From: Kangiellaceae bacterium | Lineage (GTDB): Bacteria; Pseudomonadota; Gammaproteobacteria; Enterobacterales; Kangiellaceae | NCBI GenBank assembly: GCA_026196875.1 | Contig: JAPHTP010000094.1 | Location: 1 to 64,000 of the forward strand | Direction: 5' to 3' | DNA: 64,000 bases | Shown: positions 18,083-26,067 of the stretch, piece after piece | Layout of the letters: the number at the start of each line of letters is the position of its first letter | Position numbering within the stretch: the first letter of the stretch is position 1 | Position numbers and translations under genes: made by a program | The notes under the pieces: model-generated | Told to the model about the DNA's origin: nothing | Databases searched by the model: none | The model's input: the letters and a program-made list of their open reading frames with translations, nothing else

Positions 18083-18520
18083 TTACACTTTCTCTTTCAG
18101 AAGAACACCACTACTGGCTTTACCTTCGTCATTGAGTTCCTTCAACCGTTTTGACAGATTGATAAGTTCTTCTGGAGGAAATTGACGAATCAGTTCATCG
18201 GTTTGTTTATCGATTACCCTGACAATTGTCACCCCCAGCTCCTCATCAACTTTAAACTGAAGACTACGATCGATGCTTTGATTGAAACTTTTAAATTCCT
18301 CAAGCTGCAAAAATACATCTTCTTGTTTTTCAGTCGGTTTTTGGTTGATTGCCACTTCTTTGGGGCTAGTAGAATTAGGCTCCAAGTTAGTAACAGTTTG
18401 CACTCCCTTATCACTGCTTTGTACATTAGTTGAAGGCTCTCTTTCGCTCTGGGCCGGCAAATTTCTGCCGTTCGCTCCCGAGGGCGGTTGAAAGTTGCCT
18501 GACAAATTATTAATAGCCAT
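18083..18520 (-). CDS. flaG: FlaG-family flagellar protein
   Basis: Small protein associated with flagellin genes; loss in other polar-flagellate bacteria changes filament length. The 145 residues have a disordered Ser/Gln/Glu-rich N-terminal half and the conserved FlaG domain at about residues 75-140. Motifs there are SIDRSLQFKVDEELGVTIVRVIDKQTDELIRQFPPEEL and LSKRLKEL. It sits 91 bp downstream of fliC-1 and ahead of a terminator, so it is probably read through from the fliC-1 promoter. Confidence 0.9.
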   Translation of the reverse strand: MAINNLSGNFQPPSGANGRNLPAQSEREPSTNVQSSDKGVQTVTNLEPNSTSPKEVAINQKPTEKQEDVFLQLEEFKSFNQSIDRSLQFKVDEELGVTIVRVIDKQTDELIRQFPPEELINLSKRLKELNDEGKASSGVLLKEKV

Positions 18521-18578
18521 AGCAAATTACCTATAAAGAGCTAATGGGAAAGCTGTATAAGACCAACTTTCCCGCCAA

Positions 18579-18600
18579 GCGTTAAATTGTAATTTAACGC
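18579..18600 (-). other. Strong inverted repeat between fliC-1 and flaG
   Basis: Arms GCGTTAAATT and AATTTAACGC pair perfectly over 10 bp with a 2-bp centre, 11 bp after the fliC-1 stop. No T-run follows on the minus strand. It is a candidate processing or stabilising hairpin that could set the fliC:flaG ratio. Confidence 0.55.
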
Positions 18601-18611
18601 GTACCATCAAC

Positions 18612-20063
18612 TTATTGCAGTAGTGATAATACTGATTGGCTAGAAGCATTCGCTTGTGCCAATACAGATAAACCAGCTTGTTGCAATACTTGGTTTTTAG
18701 CCAAGTTAGCTGTTTCAGAAGCAAAGTCCGTGTCTCGGATTCGTGAACGAGCTGCAGATACATTTTCGATGATACTACCCAGGTTCGCTATAGTCGAAGA
18801 CAAGCGATTCTGAACAGCACCAAGTTCCGCACGGTTACTATCAATTGAAACGATTGCACCATCAAGAACATCAATTGCAGCTTGTGCTCCCGATTGAGTG
18901 GAAATATCGACGTTATCAACTGAACTCAACGTACTATTACCAGTTGCAGCTGCGAATAATTCTGCATCACCACCTGTGAAACTAAATGCATTTGGACCTG
19001 ACAAAATGACCTCACCGACACCGATTTGCTGTGCTGCTTCAGCAGCTGCTGCGATGTTAGTGCCATCATTTGAAGTAAAGCTCATTGTGCCTGCCACAGT
19101 CGTTACAGAGTCGAGCGTAACCGTAATATCATCCGTATCAGTCAAAATTAATTGAGACGAGTTAGTTGAACTAACTGTAGCTACCAAACCTGTACTACCA
19201 TTGTCATTGATAGCTGCTGCCGTTTGAGTTAAATCTGCCTGGTTAAAGTTAGAAATAGTGATAGTCTGACCATTTACATCCAACTGAACAGTTTCACCCG
19301 CAGTATTCGCACTAAAGCTAATCAATACTGTGTTTTCAACGCTGGCTGTGACACCGACATTTGCAGCTGTAGTCCCGGTATTAATAGCTGTCGCTATGGC
19401 GGCTGAAGTGTCATTCGCACTGGTCGTTATGTTACCGGTAGTATTACCACCAGACTCACTGATTTGAAACACAGTCAATGCGTTCATACCATTCACAGCG
19501 GCACCACTTACTAACCCACCAGCAACAGTACCTTCACTGTTGAAAACTTGGTTGCCCAAGTTTGCGCCGGTTGCAGAATTGATAGTTACACCAATTGTTT
19601 GGTTTGCTTGAGCTCCAACTTGCAATTGAGTGACACCAAAAGTGCCGTCAAGCAGGTTTCGACTACCGAATGAAGTAGTATCTGCGATACGGTTTATTTC
19701 TAGCTGAAGTTGCGAAATCTCGGCTTGAAGTGCGTCTCGTTGAGATTGGCTATTAGTACCGTTCGCGGACTGGATAGATAGGTCACGCATACGTTGTAAA
19801 ATGTTAGTAGTTTCTTGTAATGCGCCCTCTGCCGTTTGAGCTAAAGAAATACCATCATTTGCGTTTCTAACCGCAACACCTAATCCGTTAATCTGTGAAG
19901 TCAAACTATTTGAAATTTGCAGACCTGCCGCATCGTCTCTAGCACTATTGATTCTTAATCCAGTTGAAAGACGTTGAAAAGTAGTGGCTAAGTCATTGTT
20001 CGTTCTTGTTAATGATCTTTGCGCACCGATAGACGATACATTCGTCTGTATTACATTACCCAT
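18612..20063 (-). CDS. fliC: Flagellin, copy 1
   Basis: Major filament subunit, exported through the flagellar channel. The 483-residue protein has the conserved D0/D1 N-terminus ([18 protein letters not shown], then [19 protein letters not shown]; about residues 1-165). The C-terminus (about 395-483, [24 protein letters not shown], ending SVLSLLQ) is equally conserved. A Thr/Asn/Ser-rich variable domain lies between. TTTAGGAGATTTATC directly before the ATG is a strong Shine-Dalgarno. It has its own sigma-28 promoter and a 290-nt leader. Its ribosome-binding region is complementary to a block in the candidate RNA at 22454-22477. Confidence 0.97.
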   Translation of the reverse strand: MGNVIQTNVSSIGAQRSLTRTNNDLATTFQRLSTGLRINSARDDAAGLQISNSLTSQINGLGVAVRNANDGISLAQTAEGALQETTNILQRMRDLSIQSANGTNSQSQRDALQAEISQLQLEINRIADTTSFGSRNLLDGTFGVTQLQVGAQANQTIGVTINSATGANLGNQVFNSEGTVAGGLVSGAAVNGMNALTVFQISESGGNTTGNITTSANDTSAAIATAINTGTTAANVGVTASVENTVLISFSANTAGETVQLDVNGQTITISNFNQADLTQTAAAINDNGSTGLVATVSSTNSSQLILTDTDDITVTLDSVTTVAGTMSFTSNDGTNIAAAAEAAQQIGVGEVILSGPNAFSFTGGDAELFAAATGNSTLSSVDNVDISTQSGAQAAIDVLDGAIVSIDSNRAELGAVQNRLSSTIANLGSIIENVSAARSRIRDTDFASETANLAKNQVLQQAGLSVLAQANASSQSVLSLLQ

Positions 20064-20357
20064 GATAAATCTCCTAAACCTTTGATATTCAAGTTGTTTA
20101 TTCTGATTGAGCCGTAAACTCTAAGAGAACAAATTACCCAAAATTACAAAGTGCTTAAAAAGTAAGATAGTGTCGGCCTGAGAAACCTCGCTATCCGCGT
20201 ATTGTTTTAGATAAAACAGTGTTTGAAAAACATGCCTGAGAAACATCTTTTTCAGGTAAAGACCAAGGTTTCTTAAGAGGTGAAATCTGAGAAAAATCAT
20301 CGCCTGAGAAACAATAATCTTGAGTGTTCGCAAATCACTGAGAATAATCTGCGTTCA
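20064..20357 (-). promoter_or_regulatory. Long 5' leader of fliC-1 with repeated UUCUCAG
   Basis: The mRNA leader of about 290 nt has no credible gene. On the plus strand CTGAGAA (UUCUCAG in the mRNA) recurs at 20178, 20236, 20287, 20304 and 20338, all in the same orientation. Four of the five successive spacings that include these and the CTCAGAA variant at 20372 are multiples of 17. It ends in the strong Shine-Dalgarno of fliC-1. The repeats are complementary to the loops of the candidate RNA near 22.5 kb. Confidence 0.6.
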
Positions 20358-20363
20358 AAAGGA

Positions 20364-20390
20364 GTATCGGCCTCAGAAAAGGCGACTTTA
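20364..20390 (-). promoter_or_regulatory. Sigma-28 promoter of fliC-1
   Basis: Minus strand TAAAGTCG (20390-20383), 11-bp spacer, GCCGATAC (20371-20364). It matches the FliA consensus at nearly every position and has the same -35/-10 octamers as the fliC-2 promoter. Predicted start is near 20357. Confidence 0.85.
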
Positions 20391-20459
20391 CTTTTTCTGG
20401 AAAATAATTCCAAAAAAAAGTCTGGAAATGACGTTAACTCATTGTTTTAAGTAGCAAAC

Positions 20460-20484
20460 AGGACCTGAAAATCGTTCAGGTCCT
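20460..20484 (-). terminator. Hairpin/terminator after fliC-2
   Basis: AGGACCTGAA pairs with TTCAGGTCCT over 10 bp with a 5-nt loop, about 55 bp past the fliC-2 stop. The downstream minus-strand tail is only weakly T-rich (GTTTGCTACTT). It probably ends or protects the fliC-2 message and insulates the fliC-1 promoter. Confidence 0.6.
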
Positions 20485-20538
20485 AGTTTATGCACCTAAA
20501 GTTGTCGTACGGTAGGGGCTTGTTGGGCTTTCATGATC

Positions 20539-22056
20539 TTACCCTTGGAGTAGGGAAAGCACTGACTGACTGGAGGCATTCGCTTGTGACAACACGGATA
20601 AGCCTGCCTGTTGCAGTACTTGATTTTTAGCCAGCTCTGAGGTCTCGGACGCGTAATCTGTGTCACGTATCCGCGAACGAGCAGCTGCTACATTTTCAAC
20701 GATACTTTGCAGGTTTGAGATAGTGGATGATAATCGGTTTTGAACCGCACCCAAGTCTGCCCGGTTGCTATCGATCTGTTTGATCGATGCGTCAACTACT
20801 GCAATTGCATTTTGCGCTCCGGTATTGGTTGAAATATCCAGGTCGCTAACGCGGTCACCTGCTGTCACGTTACCGGCAACTGAAGTAGTGCCGATTACAC
20901 CGCCCGTATTATTAGCGGCGGTAGCAGTTGCACCGATTAACGCAAATGTTGAGTTGGTGTCTGAAGTAGTGAAACTGATATCACCGGTGACTACGACACC
21001 TTCTGATACCGCGTCCAGAGTCTGTGCGTTACCTAAAGGTGTGCCACCCGCGGTAACCGAGTCAACTGTCATAGTTTCGTCGCCATCTGCCGCAGTAATA
21101 GCAGTCAGTTGCACTGATATATCTGCGCCGGTTTGGTCGGTAATTTCTACGTAGTTGTTAGTTGTATCAATAGTGACTTCCAGATTTGAAAGCGCTCCTA
21201 ACTGCTGAATTTCTGAACCCAGAGAATTTAATAAGTCGTCCTCAGTCGCACCCGTAATTACCAGTGATGTATTGCCGTTGATGCTGACGCTGAACGATTC
21301 ATCTCCATCTAAGGTGCCGGTAAAAGCAAGCCTGGCCGTCGATTTAGCGTCAGCTGTGACATTCGGCACTTCTGAGTTAATTTTATCGGCGATTTGTTGC
21401 GCTGAATCACCCGCTGCTACAGACACAGAGGCGGTTGCACTATTGACTGTATAGGTTAGCGTATCCGCTACCATAGCACTTGCAGGTGTAGTTGAAGTAG
21501 CGGAAACTCTGTTGGTAGCGAAACCGGCAAATGCTAAGTTGTTAACACCCAGATCATCTGCCCTGGCGGAATTGATAGAGATATTAATCGTTTCAAACGC
21601 TTGCGCGCCCACCTGAAACTGAGCACCAGTTAAGGTTCCAGTTAAGATATTGCGGCTACCGAATCGCGTAGTATTGGCAATTCTGTCAACTTCTTGAATA
21701 AGTTGTTGCACTTCTGCGTTTAATGCCGCTCTTTCGGAGGGGCCGTTACTTCCATTTGCACTTTGGATCGCTAGATCCCGAATTCGTTGCAAGATATTAG
21801 TGGTTTCTTGCATTGCACCCTCAGCAACTTGCGCCAGAGAAATACCGTCATTGGCGTTTCGCGATGCAACAGTTAATCCATTGATTTGAGCGGTTAAGCC
21901 GTTGGATATCTGAAGCCCGGCTGCATCGTCCTTCGCACTATTTATCCTCAAGCCCGATGATAAACGTTTGAAAGTTTGCGCCAGAGAACCATTAACGTTT
22001 ATTAAGTTTCGCTGAGCGTTCAAGGAAGAAACATTAGTCGATAATACGTTTCCCAT
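20539..22056 (-). CDS. fliC: Flagellin, copy 2
   Basis: Second filament subunit, 505 residues. The start is placed at 22056 ([15 protein letters not shown]) because AGGAG lies 8 nt ahead and this aligns with copy 1; an ATG 33 bp upstream would add 11 unrelated residues. N-terminal [19 protein letters not shown] and C-terminal [24 protein letters not shown] segments are nearly the same as in copy 1. The central domain (about residues 165-415) differs greatly and is Thr/Asp/Val-rich. It has an independent sigma-28 promoter and leader. Which copy dominates the filament cannot be read from sequence. Confidence 0.96.
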   Translation of the reverse strand: MGNVLSTNVSSLNAQRNLINVNGSLAQTFKRLSSGLRINSAKDDAAGLQISNGLTAQINGLTVASRNANDGISLAQVAEGAMQETTNILQRIRDLAIQSANGSNGPSERAALNAEVQQLIQEVDRIANTTRFGSRNILTGTLTGAQFQVGAQAFETINISINSARADDLGVNNLAFAGFATNRVSATSTTPASAMVADTLTYTVNSATASVSVAAGDSAQQIADKINSEVPNVTADAKSTARLAFTGTLDGDESFSVSINGNTSLVITGATEDDLLNSLGSEIQQLGALSNLEVTIDTTNNYVEITDQTGADISVQLTAITAADGDETMTVDSVTAGGTPLGNAQTLDAVSEGVVVTGDISFTTSDTNSTFALIGATATAANNTGGVIGTTSVAGNVTAGDRVSDLDISTNTGAQNAIAVVDASIKQIDSNRADLGAVQNRLSSTISNLQSIVENVAAARSRIRDTDYASETSELAKNQVLQQAGLSVLSQANASSQSVLSLLQG

Positions 22057-22268
22057 TTTTTTGACTCCTAATCTAATGCTTCTAAACAACCGGCAGTCAG
22101 AAATTAACCGTCGTTAAGAGCAAGAAATAATTAATAAAAAAATATTTGGGAAAGAAGAACTGAGAATAATTCTTTCTGTGTAATCGACCATCTGAGAAAT
22201 GGTGATACGCTTTAGAGAGGAACTGAGAATTGCTTTCCAAAGTGAACAGGGGTGAGAAGTCCCATTCA
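22057..22268 (-). promoter_or_regulatory. 5' leader of fliC-2 with repeated UUCUCAG
   Basis: The leader is about 212 nt with no coding content. Plus-strand CTGAGAA occurs at 22160, 22192 and 22223, with near match GTGAGAA at 22252; spacings are 32, 31 and 29 bp. The mRNA therefore carries three UUCUCAG copies. It has the same motif as the fliC-1 leader despite otherwise diverged sequence, which argues for function. Confidence 0.6.
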
Positions 22269-22274
22269 ATCAAG

Positions 22275-22301
22275 GTATCGGCTTTGAAAAATCCGACTTT
22301 A
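22275..22301 (-). promoter_or_regulatory. Sigma-28 promoter of fliC-2
   Basis: Minus strand TAAAGTCG (22301-22294), 11-bp spacer, GCCGATAC (22282-22275). It has the same octamers as the fliC-1 promoter. Predicted start is near 22268. Confidence 0.85.
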
Positions 22302-22391
22302 ATTTTTTTAGAAAAACTTTTCTATTTGGCATTCAGGTCAACCGCATTAATCTGGCATTTCCATAATTAGGCGCTTTTTTACGTATAAGTT

Positions 22392-22477
22392 AAGAGTTGG
22401 CACACACATTGCTTTATTTGTTGTAGCCAATATAAATATTAGCGTTGACAAATCATTACCCATGGTAAATCTCCTAA
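22392..22477 (-). pseudogene. Remnant of a third flagellin gene start
   Basis: On the minus strand a flagellin-type Shine-Dalgarno (TTAGGAGATTTACC) and start codon begin ATG GGT AAT, matching the fliC-1 start over 24 bases (22454-22477) with one difference. After MGN the frame departs from flagellin and stops after 23 codons (22392). It overlaps the oppositely directed sigma-54 promoter and candidate RNA. No sigma-28 promoter was found for it. It is best read as a decayed duplicate; translation of the 23-residue peptide is possible but unsupported. Confidence 0.45.
22398..22413 (+). promoter_or_regulatory. Sigma-54 promoter for the candidate flagellin antisense RNA
   Basis: TGGCACA-CACA-TTGCT: GG at 22399-22400 and GC at 22411-22412 with exactly 10 bp between, the best RpoN match in the window. 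Predicted start is near 22424. It points away from both flagellin genes and towards fleQ, but an intrinsic terminator intervenes 200 bp on. Confidence 0.8.
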
Positions 22478-22655
22478 TGCTTATATCGGTCACGTTCTTC
22501 GGAACATTGCTTTAGTTCTTGTCTTAGGTTGCTGAGAACAGCTTAAAATGAGGGCTATAGCGTGAAGATTTAGGGCTAGTGGTTGCTGAGAACAACCACC
22601 AAGCGCTTAACTTCAGTCGTACGGTAAGGGGTCGAGTCACGACCCCTTTTCTTTT
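22424..22655 (+). ncRNA. Candidate sigma-54-dependent small RNA antisense to flagellin mRNA
   Basis: About 230 nt between a consensus RpoN promoter and an intrinsic terminator, with no plausible protein. Elements in order: 22454-22477, complementary to the fliC-1 Shine-Dalgarno and start codon over 24 nt with one G.U pair; 22494-22505, a 4-bp stem with UUCG tetraloop; 22524-22546, an 8-bp stem (two G.U) displaying loop CUGAGAA; 22579-22599, a perfect 7-bp stem (GUGGUUG/CAACCAC) displaying the same CUGAGAA loop; 22626-22655, terminator with U-rich tail. The loops are complementary to UUCUCAG repeats in both flagellin leaders. The two stems differ in sequence while the loops are identical, which suggests selection. 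Expression and Hfq dependence are unknown. Confidence 0.6.
22626..22655 (+). terminator. Intrinsic terminator of the candidate RNA
   Basis: AAGGGGTCG pairs with CGACCCCTT around loop AGTCA and runs into TTTTCTTTT. On the opposite strand no T-run follows, so it acts on plus-strand transcription. It isolates the upstream sigma-54 promoter from fleQ. Confidence 0.82.
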
Positions 22656-22886
22656 GCCTGCAAGATTTTGGTAGTAGAAGCAAGAGGCTTTAGCTAATAA
22701 GCGAAAGCAGGATGCTGTAACGTTGCGGCAAGAAAATTCTGAAATATGAGGCAAGAAATTGCCATTTATGGCTAACTAAATGGGCTAAAACAAAATCTTT
22801 TAATTTGCTTTTCCTACAGTTCGATATGCAATTTAAACAGATTACTGGTTATTTTTTGACACATTTTATCTAAAAACGACAAATCT

Positions 22887-22915
22887 TTGACAAAGCCATA
22901 ATTGTCGACTAAATA
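22887..22915 (+). promoter_or_regulatory. Possible sigma-70 promoter of fleQ
   Basis: TTGACA (22887-22892), 17-bp spacer, TAAATA (22910-22915), about 65 bp ahead of the fleQ start. The rest of 22656-22982 is AT-rich non-coding sequence with nothing else recognised. It fits a master regulator at the top of the hierarchy. Confidence 0.5.
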
Positions 22916-22982
22916 TTTATCTAATAGGAGCACCATTCCCGCTGATTATTTCTTATACAAGTATTACTAAGGCTAGAAATTC

Positions 22983-24431
22983 ATGACCGAAAATAAGAAG
23001 CTGTTAATCATTGAAGACGATCAGGAACGTTGTCATGATCTTAAAACTATTTTCGATTTCATCGGCGAATCTTGTCAGGAAACTTCGAGCAGCGAATGGA
23101 AAAACCTCATAAAGGACTCTGAACACTTTATTGGTATCATTATTGGCCATCTTAACTCATACCCCCAAGTTTCAAGTATTATTAGAGAGATCACTAAAAT
23201 AGATGAAACTATGCCTATTTTACTTTTAGATGATGTAACCATGTCCGGCGATATTTCCACCAAGCTATCTCAACAAATTGTCGGTAGAATCAGCTGGCCG
23301 CTGAAACACAATCAAGTGCTCGAGGCGATTCACTCATGCCAATATTGCCGAGATAATCAACATGCCTTTACTGAACATAATAAGTCATTGGAATTGTTTC
23401 GAAGCATGGTGGGACAAAGTAACGCTATGCAGGGTATCCGTCGCTTAATTGAGCAAGTAGCTGGAACTGATGCCAGTGTTTTGATTCTGGGTGAATCAGG
23501 AACCGGCAAAGAGGTGGCGGCGCGCAACTTACATTATTTATCAAATCGCTCTGACAAACCCTTTGTACCAATCAATTGCGGCGCCATTCCGGCTGAACTT
23601 TTAGAAAGTGAACTGTTCGGTCATGAGAAAGGGGCCTTCACCGGCGCATTGACTTCGCGCCAGGGTAGATTTGAACTTGCTCAAGGTGGAACCATATTTC
23701 TTGATGAAATTGGTGATATGCCGTTATCGATGCAGGTTAAGTTGTTAAGAGTATTGCAAGAAAGAACTTTTGAAAGAGTTGGTAGCAATCAATCGATTGA
23801 ATGTGATGTGCGCATCATTGCAGCAACTCACAGAAACCTAGAGGACGAAGTGAAAGAAAACCGTTTTCGAGAGGATCTGTTTTATCGACTCAATGTTTTT
23901 CCAATTGAAATGCCCGCATTAAGGCATAGAGTGGATGATATTCCACTGTTGATCAATGAATTGGTAGCTCGCTTAGAAAATGATAAACGTGGATCGGTAC
24001 GCTTGAGCCCTAATGCAGTTCAGTCTCTTATGCAGTGTCACTGGCCAGGCAATGTTCGAGAGTTAGCAAATTTGATTGAGCGGCTATGTATTTTGTATCC
24101 TTACGGTGTTGTCGATCTGAAAGATCTTCCCTCTGAGTACCAAAAAACTGATGGCGTCGAGAGTTACCCTCAACCCAACCTGGCGGATCGTCGTAGTAAA
24201 ATTCAGAATGGATCTGTCGGCGGAAGTAATTCAGCGCCAACTCCTTTGGCAAACTTGCCGGAAAATGGCGTTAACCTAAAAGAATTTGTTGCTAAACTGG
24301 AAATCTCTTACATTGAGCAAGCTCTTGCTGAAGAGGATTGGGTTGTGGCTCGTGCAGCTAAACGTTTAGGAATGCGCAGGACGACGCTGGTTGAAAAAAT
24401 GCGCAAGTATGATTTGCAAAAAGCAAGTTAG
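22983..24431 (+). CDS. fleQ: Flagellar master regulator FleQ/FlrA (sigma-54 activator)
   Basis: Enhancer-binding ATPase that starts the flagellar cascade with RpoN; in Pseudomonas it also senses c-di-GMP and is restrained by FleN. Residues 1-120 are a receiver-like domain lacking the phospho-acceptor Asp ([11 protein letters not shown] where the Asp should be), the FleQ hallmark. Residues about 142-380 are AAA+: Walker A GESGTGKE, sigma-54 loop GAFTGA, Walker [12 protein letters not shown] Fis-type helix-turn-helix occupies the C-terminus ([20 protein letters not shown]). It is 482 residues, normal length. Promoter-like TTGACA/TAAATA lies upstream. Confidence 0.95.
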   Translation: MTENKKLLIIEDDQERCHDLKTIFDFIGESCQETSSSEWKNLIKDSEHFIGIIIGHLNSYPQVSSIIREITKIDETMPILLLDDVTMSGDISTKLSQQIVGRISWPLKHNQVLEAIHSCQYCRDNQHAFTEHNKSLELFRSMVGQSNAMQGIRRLIEQVAGTDASVLILGESGTGKEVAARNLHYLSNRSDKPFVPINCGAIPAELLESELFGHEKGAFTGALTSRQGRFELAQGGTIFLDEIGDMPLSMQVKLLRVLQERTFERVGSNQSIECDVRIIAATHRNLEDEVKENRFREDLFYRLNVFPIEMPALRHRVDDIPLLINELVARLENDKRGSVRLSPNAVQSLMQCHWPGNVRELANLIERLCILYPYGVVDLKDLPSEYQKTDGVESYPQPNLADRRSKIQNGSVGGSNSAPTPLANLPENGVNLKEFVAKLEISYIEQALAEEDWVVARAAKRLGMRRTTLVEKMRKYDLQKAS

Positions 24432-24641
24432 TTTGGCATTTCTCGTTAACCTCGCATTTTAAATTACCATCCAGCGGAGCCATTCGTTGCTCAACAGAAC
24501 CCAGTGAAAGATCAAAAGGCGACTTGATTGTTGCCGCATCAATTCTCATCTCTACACTGAAAACTAGACAGATATTTGACACTAAACTTACCTCGCTTTT
24601 TTTTCATTGCTAATTGCTTGAAAATAAAGAGAAAATAAAAT

Positions 24642-24657
24642 AGGCACGCAAATTGCT
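24642..24657 (+). promoter_or_regulatory. Sigma-54 promoter of fleS-fleR
   Basis: AGGCACG-CAAA-TTGCT: GG at 24643-24644 and GC at 24655-24656, 10 bp between. Predicted start is near 24668, 50 nt ahead of fleS. It fits FleQ-dependent class II expression of the two-component pair. Confidence 0.78.
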
Positions 24658-24717
24658 CAACTCTCTTTGTAATGTTTCTATCGTTAATTTTTTGACGACT
24701 ACCGAGAGAGGTGCCGG

Positions 24718-26067
24718 GTGAGATCCACAGGACAAGCGGTTAAAAACTCATGTGATTCAAATCAAAATTCTGCAGCTATGTCCAAGCAGGGAGCCAGCGC
24801 AGCGTCCGTTAAAAGTGTTGCCCACCATAGTCAGGTCCCACTTGATTCTGTGATGAATCAACTCGATCGTCTATCGCAGTCTTTTGTAAATTCTTATCAA
24901 AATTTGGAAGGGCAGGTTGAACGACTAAACGACCAATTAGAATCTGAAGCTAAACAAAAATTAGATGCGTTGCAAGAGAAAGAAAAATTGACAAGCGAAA
25001 AGTTGGAGCTGTCCGACAAGCTCCAAAATTTACTTGCAATCATGCCCGCTGGAGTTGTCGTTTTAGATTCTAACGGTACGGTGAGGGACTGTAACGCAAA
25101 AGCGGTAGATATTCTTGGACGACCGTTAATGGGAGAACTTTGGGTGAAAGTTATCCAAAGGGCATTTAAGCCTCAAGCTGATGATGGGCACCAGGTTTCG
25201 CTAAAGGATGGAAGAAAAATTCATATTGAGACTCGAGCTCTCGATACGGAACCCGGGCAATTAGTTGTGTTAACTGATCTAACTAAGACTCGAGAGTTAC
25301 AGGCCGAATTAAGTCAACAGCAAAAGCTATCCAGTATGGGGAAGATGATTGCTTTTCTAGCGCATCAAATTCGTACGCCTCTTTCTACTGCAATTTTATA
25401 CAGTTCACATATTGCTGATAACAGCTTAGATGAAAAGCTGAAGTCTCAGTTTAACGACAACTTGCTTGAACGTTTGAACTATATGGAAAAGCAAATTAAC
25501 GATATGTTGAGTTTTGTTAAGGGCGAGAGAAAGCAAAAGAATGCAATTAATTTATGGCAGTTTTATCAAAAGTTGGTGGCGTCGGCGCCTAGCTCAAAGT
25601 TCGAGGTACAGTTCTCTGCAGTACAAGAAGAATTGAAGGGCTTTAGTTTGACCGTTGATGATATTGCATTAATCGGCGCGATTAACAATCTTATCGAAAA
25701 CTCAATGGAGGCTTGCGCCAGAATTACAAAACCAGAAGTTCACGTTATTTTCGAAACAACTGATGAATTGAAAATAGAGGTTAAGGATAACGGAGAAGGA
25801 ATCAGTAAAGACAAACTTTCCAAAATCTTCGAACCATTTTTCACTCAAAAGCAACAGGGAAATGGCCTAGGATTAGCGATTGTTCACGGCATAGTGCTTG
25901 AGCACGGGGGGAAAATAAGTGTTGAGTCAGAAGTTGCCCAAGGCAGTTGTTTTAAAATTAGATTGCCAATCAAAAAGATGAGCGATGAAGTCTTAGATTC
26001 TAGTTCTTCTAATCATCAAAGTTCTATAACCGTCAATGATTTTGAGGAGTGTGTTAATGGGATCTAG
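24718..26067 (+). CDS. fleS: Sensor histidine kinase FleS/FlrB
   Basis: Cytoplasmic kinase that phosphorylates FleR to switch on hook and basal-body genes. Of 449 residues, about 45-100 are coiled coil, 100-175 a PAS domain (LLAIMPAGVVVLDSNGTVRDCN), 195-260 HisKA with phospho-acceptor His near 216 (GKMIAFLAHQIRTPLST), and 305-420 the ATPase (N box NLIENSMEA, DNGEGIS, GNGLGLAIVHG). No membrane segment, as in FleS. The GTG at 24718 has GAGAGG 6 nt ahead; an ATG 20 codons further in (24778) is an alternative start. It overlaps fleR by 11 bp. Confidence 0.93.
   Translation: MRSTGQAVKNSCDSNQNSAAMSKQGASAASVKSVAHHSQVPLDSVMNQLDRLSQSFVNSYQNLEGQVERLNDQLESEAKQKLDALQEKEKLTSEKLELSDKLQNLLAIMPAGVVVLDSNGTVRDCNAKAVDILGRPLMGELWVKVIQRAFKPQADDGHQVSLKDGRKIHIETRALDTEPGQLVVLTDLTKTRELQAELSQQQKLSSMGKMIAFLAHQIRTPLSTAILYSSHIADNSLDEKLKSQFNDNLLERLNYMEKQINDMLSFVKGERKQKNAINLWQFYQKLVASAPSSKFEVQFSAVQEELKGFSLTVDDIALIGAINNLIENSMEACARITKPEVHVIFETTDELKIEVKDNGEGISKDKLSKIFEPFFTQKQQGNGLGLAIVHGIVLEHGGKISVESEVAQGSCFKIRLPIKKMSDEVLDSSSSNHQSSITVNDFEECVNGI

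Noticed and set aside
16420-22056. CRISPR-like reading of the repeated short motifs in flagellin leaders
   Set aside because: Units are only 7 bp with unequal spacers and no cas genes; they are leader motifs.
22524-22754. Minus-strand 76-codon frame upstream of fleQ
   Set aside because: It covers the terminator and both hairpins of the candidate RNA, shows no protein motif and has no Shine-Dalgarno.
24432-24641. Search of the fleQ-fleS gap for another gene or terminator
   Set aside because: No frame with a ribosome site and no GC-rich stem with T-run; only the fleS sigma-54 promoter at its end is supported.
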